This document shows, piece by piece, positions 55,415 to 62,741 of a stretch of 64,000 bases of DNA; position 1 is the first letter of the stretch, and each line of letters starts with the position of its first letter. The notes beneath the pieces were generated by a model. It was not told the origin of the DNA, made no database searches, and saw only the letters and a list, made by a program, of their open reading frames with translations. A program made the position numbers and the translations under genes. The stretch is taken from the NCBI RefSeq assembly GCF_009766105.1, contig NZ_LMUH01000026.1, positions 422,721-486,720 on the forward strand, given 5' to 3'. This stretch comes from Granulicella sp. S156. GTDB taxonomy: Bacteria; Acidobacteriota; Terriglobia; Terriglobales; Acidobacteriaceae.

Positions 55415-56719
55415 ATGGATTTTCCCGACAAAGCCACGGCGCCCTTTTCCAGAGAAACAGCCAGATACTCGTGGCTTGTTGTGGCGATGTTGTGGTTTGT
55501 CTGTTTCCTTAACTATGCAGACCGGCAGGGTATTTTTTCGTTATTCTCCCTGCTGAAAAAGGAGTTTGCTCTGTCCGATGTGCAGTTGGGGATCGTTGCA
55601 GCCTGTTTCATGTGGGCGTATTCGATCTTCGGGCCTGTGGCGGGATGGATCTCAGATCGTGTCTCGCGATCACGCATGGTTGTAGGCGCGCTGTGCTTCT
55701 GGTCCGTGATGACAGGAGCGACGGCGTGGGCTCATAGCTACCACTCGCTCCTTTGGCTGAGGTCGCTAGGAGGATTAGGCGAGGCATTTTATTTCCCGGC
55801 AGCGATGTCTCTGATCGCAAGCTATCACGGTTCCACGACGCGTTCGCGTGCGATGGCGCTCCATCAGTCCAGTGTGTATGCGGGGACAATCTGCGGCGGA
55901 GCGATGTCGGCTTATGTGGCAGAACGAACCGGCTGGAGGAGCAGCTTCGAGATATTCGGCGCACTTGGGGTGCTGCTTGCTTTGGTTCTGTTGTTCTTTC
56001 TCCGGGATCCTGTCGCGCCCGTCGATGCTTTGGATCCGTCCGCTCCAAATGGGGAGAAGGTTGGCGGCAGTCTGGTGAGCAATCTACGCGAGATGGTTAC
56101 AAACAAGGGTGTTCTGGTCATGATTGCCGTTTTCATGGGGGCCAACTTCGTGGCTGTCATTTTTCTGACTTGGATGCCTACCTTTCTGCAACGCAAGTTC
56201 AATATGCATCTTGGAGCTGCGGCCTTCAACAGTACGGCCTACATCCAGGCTGCATCGGTGATTGGAGTGATTGCCGGAGGTTTTCTTGCCGACTTCTTTT
56301 GCCGCAGGTGGACGGGGGGAAGGCAGTTGGTGCAGGCCCTCGGTCTACTCGGTGGGGTGCCGTTCCTTTTCTTCACCGGACACTCCCTGACGGTGAGAGT
56401 GCTGATCTCCTCCATGCTTGGATTTGGTCTGTTCAAAGGGCTTTATGACGCCAATATCTGGGCTTCACTGTACGACTTTGTGAAACCCGAGCAGCGAGGG
56501 TTCGCTACGGGGCTCATGAACTCTCTCGGCTGGCTGGGTGCAGGGTTTGCCCCGATTGCCGTCGCAGCCGCAGCCTCCCGGTATAGCCTGAGCATCTGCA
56601 TCAGCATGACTGCGGCCATTTACTTTCTCCTCGTACTGCCGCTCTACTTCCTGTTTCTGAAGCGATCGAACGCACTGCCAGCCGTTCCTCCTGTTGCAAT
56701 AGATCATCTCAATTCTTGA
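55415..56719 (+). CDS. MFS permease, anion:cation symporter-like
   Basis: About 434 residues from ATG 55415; a GTG at 55391 is an alternative eight codons upstream and neither has a strong ribosome site. Twelve hydrophobic segments are visible with FLNYADRQGIFSLF in helix 1, AGWISDRVSRSR in loop 2-3 and a central charged loop. The family carries organic anions such as sugar acids. It is 140 bp after the lactonase gene on the same strand and may belong to that transcript. A sugar-acid or amino-acid-derived anion is a guess. Confidence 0.85.
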   Translation: MDFPDKATAPFSRETARYSWLVVAMLWFVCFLNYADRQGIFSLFSLLKKEFALSDVQLGIVAACFMWAYSIFGPVAGWISDRVSRSRMVVGALCFWSVMTGATAWAHSYHSLLWLRSLGGLGEAFYFPAAMSLIASYHGSTTRSRAMALHQSSVYAGTICGGAMSAYVAERTGWRSSFEIFGALGVLLALVLLFFLRDPVAPVDALDPSAPNGEKVGGSLVSNLREMVTNKGVLVMIAVFMGANFVAVIFLTWMPTFLQRKFNMHLGAAAFNSTAYIQAASVIGVIAGGFLADFFCRRWTGGRQLVQALGLLGGVPFLFFTGHSLTVRVLISSMLGFGLFKGLYDANIWASLYDFVKPEQRGFATGLMNSLGWLGAGFAPIAVAAAASRYSLSICISMTAAIYFLLVLPLYFLFLKRSNALPAVPPVAIDHLNS

Positions 56720-57038
56720 TTCTGCAAGGCTTAGGCCGCCAGGCTCGCCGCTCTCCGAGCTGTGCAGCGTGAAGCAGGACGCCCGGAAAAGATGATCAAG
56801 GCGTAGGATTTTTATTCAAATTTTTCTCTGCCTACACATGGATGACATGCTGTCGACAGAAAAAATGATATTGTCGACAGATTTTTGTTGCTTTTGGAGG
56901 AGACGGGAGTTAGTTTTACTGAATATTCAACTTGAGCCCCGTCAGCCGACAGAATGATCGCTTCATAACCATCATTTCTCGATCAATCGGTGCATTCAGG
57001 CATGAGCAGGTTTACGGACGCTTTTCCAGGAGGCAGTT
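56720..57038. other. Regulatory intergenic region before the second Oar-like gene
   Basis: No gene is supported in these 319 bp. The centre is AT-rich and holds two TGTCGACA palindromes 21 bp apart (56850-56880). GGAGGCAGTT just before 57039 is the ribosome site of the next gene. Confidence 0.6.
56850..56880. promoter_or_regulatory. Double GntR-type operator candidate
   Basis: CTGTCGACAG (56850-56859) and TTGTCGACAG (56871-56880) share the palindromic octamer TGTCGACA. The two octamers start 21 bp apart, two helical turns, so proteins would bind the same face. The same octamer lies at 61584-61591 next to the GntR gene. FCD-type GntR regulators typically bind short palindromes of this type. 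Confidence 0.65.
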
Positions 57039-60000
57039 ATGCGTGGTTTGAAGATAAAGCTCATCCTCGGCGCTATTCTGTTGGTGCTATGTCGCTGCAT
57101 TGCGGCGTCGGCCCAGACGGTCACGGGCGATATCGGCGGCGTCGTTGCCGATAACAGTGGTGCCGTGATTGTGGGAGCTCAGGTAACGGCGACCAACGTG
57201 GCCACTGCCGTTGTCACGTCGACAGTCACCAATAAAGACGGCATTTACAGTATTCGCTTCCTGCCGATCGGCAGCTACAAGGTGACCATCACGGCCGCCG
57301 GTTTTGGCACACAGACCTTCCGTCCTTTTCTCCTGGAAGTCGCGCAGGTTGCGGAGGTGAATGCGAAGCTGAAGGCCGGTGAAAAGACCAGCGTAACGGT
57401 GGAAGCGAACGAAGCTCCTATCCTGAACACGGAAAACGGGATGGTCAGCACCACGGTCTCCGAAACATTGATCAACGATTTGCCCATTAACGGCCACAAT
57501 TTTACCGAGCTGACGCAGGTTATGCCCGGCAGTAGTGTGGCCGACGGCAACCAATGGAACGGCTCAATCGGTAGCCCGAACAATACCGAACGTGCACAGA
57601 GCTTTGCTACGCTGCCCAACATAAACGGCAATCGCACGTATTCAACCAATTTCACGTTGGACGGCATTAGCATCATCGACACGGGCGCCAACTTGAATAA
57701 TTCCGGTACCGGTGGGTTCGGCGTTCCCGGATACAACGTTCCTCCTGAAGCGCTCCAGGAAGTGACCATCCTTTCGGTAGTGCCTCCTGCCGAGTATGGT
57801 GACGGTGCAACGCAGATTCTTTCGATTATGAAGGCCGGAACGAGCCAGTACCACGGCAGCCTCGGCGCATACCTGCAGAACTGGGAGATGGACGCGAACA
57901 CCTTCGGCAATAAGCGCGTTCTGCCCGGCAGTGCGTTTACACCGCGTACCCACTACACGCAGACAAACTACAACGCTACACTGGGCGGACCAGTTCCGTT
58001 CATGCACAAGAAGCTCTTCTTCTTTACAGACTACGAGGCGTATCGTCTACCTTCGGCAAGCCAGCAGAGAATCAACGTGCCACTGAATGCGTGGCGCGGC
58101 AACACCACCAGCAGCGATTCGTTCGATAGCAGCGTTTCTCCGTTGGCGGGGTATGCTTACTTCGGTTCCGCTGTTCCGCAGTTATACGATTCGCAAAACA
58201 ACTTCGCGCCCTTCAATCAGACCATCAATGGTGTGACCTACCAAAACCTGGTACCCATCAGGAACCCGGTTGCGAAATATATATTCGCAAATCCGAGTCT
58301 GTTGCCGTTGCCTAATGAAGCGGCGTCTGGGTCCGTTATTCAGAATAATTATGCGGCCAATACCAAATCTCTGACCCGGAACGATCAGGCCGATATGAAG
58401 ATCGACTGGACACCGACGGACAAGGACAAATTTTTCCTGCGCTGGTCACAAGGTGAGGCGTCCGGCTATCCATCGCAAGAGGTTACCCCGGTTGCGTTTA
58501 CAAGTGACAGCGACTTTCCCTTCCTCCAGTCTGCGCTGAACTATACGCGGGTGATCACGCCATCTATCGTCAATGAGGCTCGCGTAGGGTTTACGCGGAT
58601 AGCCTACAAACAGTTCAATCTCGATCTGTCCGGGCTCTTCAAATCGGGTGAATCGGCGGTGGGAATTCCATGGCCGAACGCCGTGTCCGGTTTCAGCGCC
58701 CAAAGCTACAAAGAAAGCACCACCAGCGGTGGTGCGGGCACTATCGGCACGTCGGCCAGCGGCAACATTGGCATTGACAACCATTTCACCTATGGCGACG
58801 ACCTCACCTGGCAGCACGGACGGCACATCAGCAAGTTCGGCGCACAGTTGTTCCGCGTTCAGAATAACTTCTTCCTGAACAACACAAATGGCCTATTGGG
58901 CAACTTCAACTACACCGGTGCATTTACAGGCAATCCAGCGGCGGGTTCCTCCGTCGGATACGATTATGCCGACTATCTTCTGGATTATGTCCAGAGCTAC
59001 TCTGTTTCGCTACAGACGGGTGATGTGGGGACACGCCAGTATCGTTTTGCTGCCTTCGCACAAGACGATTTCAAACTGACCCCAACCCTGACCCTTACCT
59101 ATGGCCTGCGCTGGGAATATGACCAGCCGGTATACGAGGTCAACAACAAAATATCGAACCTCAATCCCACAACCGGAGTCCTTCAGTTGGCGGGCGTGAA
59201 TGGAAACAGCCGGTCGTTGTATAAACCGACCTATGACGATTTCGATCCGCGGGTCGGATTCGCCTGGAGCATAAACCCGAGACTGGTAGTGCGCGGAGGT
59301 CTAGGGGTTAGCAGCTTTATGGACTACAACCTGCTTGGCTATCGTCACACCGGCAATGCGCCGTTCAGTATCGGCTATGCGGGAACGGCAGCGCCTCCGA
59401 CGACGACCTCCGGCGGATCGCCCTTCGCCGTTACCAATGGATTCGCGACGGCCGGCGCTACTCCCGGCGTCAGCTTTACCACTTGGAACACTCTGAAACC
59501 GCTGTTCGAGACACAGTTCAGCCTGGTGACGGAGTATGCCATCAACAACAAGCAGAGCGTTACCCTGCAGTATGTTGGCAATACCGCACAACATCTGGGG
59601 GACGAGCGCAATATCAACCAGGAGACCCTGGCCAATACGCCATCCAGCGCGGCCTTCAACGCTACTGTTGTCAGCACGCCTGCTGGGAATGTCACCATCG
59701 GCACCAATGCGGTACAGCTATTTGAAACGGAAGCCTATTCCAACTTCAATGCTGGTGAAGCAACCTATCGGCTGCGTCCTTCGTACGGATTTGAGATCGC
59801 GGTCAACTATACCTACTCCAAAGCGCTTGGCGATACCTCGGGTCCGCTTGCCGTCAACGACAACAACGTTGCCTCTGGCGATCCTCAGAACAACTTCTGC
59901 CTGCGCTGCGAATACGGGCCGTCCGCCAGCGACAGCCGGCACATGCTGAACAGCAACTTTGTCTACGATTTGCCGTTCGGTCGAGGGAAACAGTTCGGAG

Positions 60001-60638
60001 GGAGTATGCCAATCTGGCTGGATGAAATAGTAGGCGGATGGAAGGCCTCCGGCACCGCCGTGCTCTTTTCGGGGCAACCGAATACGATCACTGCAAACGG
60101 TGGCGCTGTAACTGGCGGAGGAACGCTCCGCGCCAACCACTACCGTCATATGGTGATCAAAAATCGCAAGGATGGTCTGTATGTGACGACGGCAGGAGGT
60201 GATGGCTCCACTGCATACCCGAATACCTATGTCATCGCTGGAGCATGGGGAACGGATCCGTCCGCGACAAACTCAGGTACCGCAGCAGCACCGGCAGGAA
60301 AAACAGCTACCTGCGGCAATGCAGGCGGTAATGATGGTATCTGTGCCTATGGTCAGCCAGCGAGCCAGGTAACAGGTCAGGCTCCGGTCTTCGGTACGGC
60401 CAGTGTTGGTTCGGAGCGTTCGCAGGGCTTCCGCAACATAGATGCCTCCGTGCAGAAGTCTTGGAAGTTATATGGGGCTCACGAACTCCAGTTCATCACC
60501 GAGGCGTACAACGTTGGCAACATCAGCAGCTATAACAACGAGGGCCGCACGGTAAACGGTGGTAGCACTTGGGGCTACGTCCAGAGCACACGATCACAAC
60601 AACGTCAGCTGGAACTTGAATTGAAGTACAAGTTCTAG
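57039..60638 (+). CDS. Oar-like TonB-dependent outer membrane protein (second)
   Basis: A 1199-residue protein with signal peptide (KLILGAILLVLCRCIAASAQ), carboxypeptidase-regulatory-like domain (~27-115: GDIGGVVADNSGAVIVGAQV), plug with NFTLDGISIIDTG, and a long beta-barrel ending LELELKYKF with terminal Phe. GGAGG precedes the ATG at 57039. It is diverged from the protein at 33631 but has the same architecture. Two GntR-type palindromes lie ~160-190 bp upstream. The gene is convergent with the GntR gene, and the downstream dapA-like and GH125 genes suggest a sugar-derived ligand. Confidence 0.9.
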   Translation: MRGLKIKLILGAILLVLCRCIAASAQTVTGDIGGVVADNSGAVIVGAQVTATNVATAVVTSTVTNKDGIYSIRFLPIGSYKVTITAAGFGTQTFRPFLLEVAQVAEVNAKLKAGEKTSVTVEANEAPILNTENGMVSTTVSETLINDLPINGHNFTELTQVMPGSSVADGNQWNGSIGSPNNTERAQSFATLPNINGNRTYSTNFTLDGISIIDTGANLNNSGTGGFGVPGYNVPPEALQEVTILSVVPPAEYGDGATQILSIMKAGTSQYHGSLGAYLQNWEMDANTFGNKRVLPGSAFTPRTHYTQTNYNATLGGPVPFMHKKLFFFTDYEAYRLPSASQQRINVPLNAWRGNTTSSDSFDSSVSPLAGYAYFGSAVPQLYDSQNNFAPFNQTINGVTYQNLVPIRNPVAKYIFANPSLLPLPNEAASGSVIQNNYAANTKSLTRNDQADMKIDWTPTDKDKFFLRWSQGEASGYPSQEVTPVAFTSDSDFPFLQSALNYTRVITPSIVNEARVGFTRIAYKQFNLDLSGLFKSGESAVGIPWPNAVSGFSAQSYKESTTSGGAGTIGTSASGNIGIDNHFTYGDDLTWQHGRHISKFGAQLFRVQNNFFLNNTNGLLGNFNYTGAFTGNPAAGSSVGYDYADYLLDYVQSYSVSLQTGDVGTRQYRFAAFAQDDFKLTPTLTLTYGLRWEYDQPVYEVNNKISNLNPTTGVLQLAGVNGNSRSLYKPTYDDFDPRVGFAWSINPRLVVRGGLGVSSFMDYNLLGYRHTGNAPFSIGYAGTAAPPTTTSGGSPFAVTNGFATAGATPGVSFTTWNTLKPLFETQFSLVTEYAINNKQSVTLQYVGNTAQHLGDERNINQETLANTPSSAAFNATVVSTPAGNVTIGTNAVQLFETEAYSNFNAGEATYRLRPSYGFEIAVNYTYSKALGDTSGPLAVNDNNVASGDPQNNFCLRCEYGPSASDSRHMLNSNFVYDLPFGRGKQFGGSMPIWLDEIVGGWKASGTAVLFSGQPNTITANGGAVTGGGTLRANHYRHMVIKNRKDGLYVTTAGGDGSTAYPNTYVIAGAWGTDPSATNSGTAAAPAGKTATCGNAGGNDGICAYGQPASQVTGQAPVFGTASVGSERSQGFRNIDASVQKSWKLYGAHELQFITEAYNVGNISSYNNEGRTVNGGSTWGYVQSTRSQQRQLELELKYKF

Positions 60639-60650
60639 CCAATTGTGAGA

Positions 60651-60694
60651 GCGGGGCGTGCTGTCTTGCGGAAGCGCGTCCTGCCTGTTTTCGT
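60651..60694. terminator. Hairpin between the Oar-like and GntR genes
   Basis: GCGGGGCGTGCT (60651-60662) pairs along its whole length with AGCGCGTCCTGC (60673-60684), allowing G-U pairs, around a 10-nt loop. A T-rich stretch follows on the plus strand. It lies between the convergent stops at 60638 and 60725. Confidence 0.6.
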
Positions 60695-60724
60695 TGTTCT
60701 CTTCGCTGCCGGCACGTCAGTTAG

Positions 60725-61528
60725 CTATCGCTTTGCGGAACGGCCGCCGGGTTGGGAAAACTCCAGAGGATGATCGCGCATTGCATTTTCCCGCTTCCAT
60801 AAGTCGAACTCATCCAGCCGTTCTTTCATGCTGGTCTGGATGTGTTCAGAGAGCAGGGCAGAGGCCTCCTCGACATGTCCTTTGGCCACGGCTTGCACGA
60901 TCGCTACATGCTGCCGGTGAATTTGTTCGAGCATGGAGAGTTCATGTCCGTTGTGGCGCATGGCAAAGATTCTGACCAAAACCCGGGTGTCCGCGATGAT
61001 TTTCTGCATGCGGACATTCTGTGTGGAGAGGACCAGCAGAGCATGAATTTTCATATCAAGACTGCTGAACTCGGCCATCTGCTCGGGGTTCAGTTCGCGC
61101 TTTCCGCTTTTTCTGAGGGCCCGGATGATGGTCTGGACACTCTCGAGATATCCCTTCAGCTGCGTATGGTTCGTAGGATGAAGACCGCGCTGCGCTACCT
61201 TGCGAACGGCATAGATTTCGAGGGCTTCACGGACCTCATACAGGTCGACGATGTCCTCGCGAGTGAGCTCGACGACGACAGCGCTGCGGTTCGGCGCCTG
61301 TTCGAGCAGTCCGTCGGCGATGAGATGCCCGATGGCCTCGCGCACGGGAGAACGGCTCGTCCCAAGATCGCGCGACAACTGCAACTCGGAGATGACGTGT
61401 CCACCTTGCAAAGCACCTGTGCTTACCAGTTCATGGACATAGTTGTAGATGCGGGCCCTGGCGGATCGTGCCGCTGTAGAAGCTCCACTGCGCGGAACAA
61501 CGCTCTTTTTCTTCACAGTCTTCATCAC
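60725..61528 (-). CDS. GntR-family transcriptional regulator (FCD domain)
   Basis: A 267-residue regulator. After a basic N-terminus, the winged helix-turn-helix (~25-90) carries GHVISELQLSRDLGTSRSPV and EAIGHLIADGLLEQ. The C-terminal all-helical FCD domain (~100-240) holds EVREALEIYAVR, the Asp in SLDMKIHALLVLS and EQIHRQHVAIVQAVAKG with metal/ligand His residues. FCD regulators usually sense sugar acids or keto acids and repress their own operons. It is divergent from the dapA-like gene, with a TGTCGACA site in the 85-bp gap. That site also occurs twice before the Oar-like gene. Confidence 0.92.
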   Translation of the reverse strand: MMKTVKKKSVVPRSGASTAARSARARIYNYVHELVSTGALQGGHVISELQLSRDLGTSRSPVREAIGHLIADGLLEQAPNRSAVVVELTREDIVDLYEVREALEIYAVRKVAQRGLHPTNHTQLKGYLESVQTIIRALRKSGKRELNPEQMAEFSSLDMKIHALLVLSTQNVRMQKIIADTRVLVRIFAMRHNGHELSMLEQIHRQHVAIVQAVAKGHVEEASALLSEHIQTSMKERLDEFDLWKRENAMRDHPLEFSQPGGRSAKR

Positions 61529-61582
61529 AACATTCTGCTACGTGAAGACCGTTTTGTGCCAGTATTTTTGATGTAGAACAAA

Positions 61583-61604
61583 TTGTCGACATATTGGCGA
61601 CAGA
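61583..61604. promoter_or_regulatory. GntR-type operator candidate in the gntR/dapA-like divergent gap
   Basis: TTGTCGACAT (61583-61592) contains the same TGTCGACA octamer as the sites at 56850-56880 and is followed after 4 bp by the variant TGGCGACA (61596-61603). The site lies within 31 bp of the dapA-like ATG, where binding would repress both divergent genes. Confidence 0.6.
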
Positions 61605-61613
61605 ATTATTACC

Positions 61614-62567
61614 ATGAAAGACGGCCAGGAGGTTCCCATCAAACACCCCCCCACAGTTAGCAGTCCGTACGTTCGCGAAGTCTTTGCCGCTATGACCCTT
61701 CCGCGCACAGTGCAGGGCATCGTAGATTTGGAGGTGTTCGCTCGTCATCTGGAGTTCGTACTGCGAGCTGGCGTGAAAGGGTTCGTTCTAAATGGAGCGA
61801 CGGGTGAGTACTGTCTGACATCGTGCGATGAGCTTGGCCAGATACTGCGGCGGGCTCGCGAAGTGACGGGCCCTGGAGTCAAATTGCTTGCAGCGATCGG
61901 CGGCGCCAGTCTTACGCAGACCCTATGCCGGCTTGATGTGGCGGAGGCTGCGGGCGCTGACATGCTGTTGTTGCCGATGCCATACTTCTTTCCCTACGAG
62001 CAGCAGGACCTGATTGCATTTTCAAAGCATGTAGCCGAACATGCTTCACTGCCGCTGCTGCTTTATAACCTGCCGGAGTTTACGACAGCGCTGGAACCGA
62101 GCACAACGCTTGAGTTGCTTGCAGAGATACCGAAGATCAAGGGCATCAAGGACAGCAGCGGGAGTCTGAAGACGGTGCGGCTGTTAACGGCGTTGCGTCC
62201 GAAAGCCAATCGCGTGATAGGAAGCGATGGGGCACTGTATGAGGCACTTGTCGAAGGGGTATGCGACGGCGTTGTCTCTGGCGTGGCATCGGTGCTACCG
62301 GAGCTAATGCAGGCTTTGTACCGCGCAGCCGAGGAATCGCCTCTGGGAGAGACGGCGCTAGGGCTCAATGCGAGCCTGGAGGAGTTTCTGGGGTGGCTCA
62401 GGCGGTTTCCGGTACCGTGGGGATTGAAGATCATCGCAGCGGAGCGTGGCCTTTCTGCGGCTGATTTTCCTCTGCCGATGTCGCCGCAGCGCACAGCAGA
62501 AGGGCTGCAGTTTGTGGAGTGGTTTCGGTCGCATCGCAGTAGGCTGCTGGCCGACGCGGCACTTTAG
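61614..62567 (+). CDS. DapA/N-acetylneuraminate-lyase superfamily aldolase or dehydratase
   Basis: A 317-residue (beta/alpha)8 enzyme. NGATGEYCLTSCDE is the carboxylate-binding loop (GxTGE type), Tyr151 in LLLYNLPEF is the proton relay, and Lys179 in IKGIKDSSGS forms the Schiff base. The superfamily includes dihydrodipicolinate synthase, sialic acid lyase, 2-keto-3-deoxy-sugar-acid aldolases and dehydratases. Control by an adjacent FCD GntR protein favours catabolism of a 2-keto sugar acid rather than lysine synthesis. The gene is followed 174 bp later by a GH125 mannosidase. Confidence 0.9.
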   Translation: MKDGQEVPIKHPPTVSSPYVREVFAAMTLPRTVQGIVDLEVFARHLEFVLRAGVKGFVLNGATGEYCLTSCDELGQILRRAREVTGPGVKLLAAIGGASLTQTLCRLDVAEAAGADMLLLPMPYFFPYEQQDLIAFSKHVAEHASLPLLLYNLPEFTTALEPSTTLELLAEIPKIKGIKDSSGSLKTVRLLTALRPKANRVIGSDGALYEALVEGVCDGVVSGVASVLPELMQALYRAAEESPLGETALGLNASLEEFLGWLRRFPVPWGLKIIAAERGLSAADFPLPMSPQRTAEGLQFVEWFRSHRSRLLADAAL

Positions 62568-62641
62568 ATTCTTGCGTGGTGGAGGTCTCTGCGAGAGATC
62601 ATGACCTCTGTTTCGAGGTTTACAGCTCATGTGATCTATTC

Positions 62642-62673
62642 TGTTTGTTAGGTATGTCAGAAGCGAACAAACA
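62642..62673. repeat. Inverted repeat upstream of GH125
   Basis: TGTTTGTT (62642-62649) and AACAAACA (62666-62673) are perfectly complementary across a 16-nt spacer. The pair lies ~70 bp before the GH125 ATG and could be an operator or an mRNA hairpin; function is unknown. Confidence 0.35.
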
Positions 62674-62741
62674 AAATATGACCAAGCGAATCTGGGATGA
62701 GCCTAATCCAGTGGGCATACCTTTGGTCGGGGTTGATTGAT

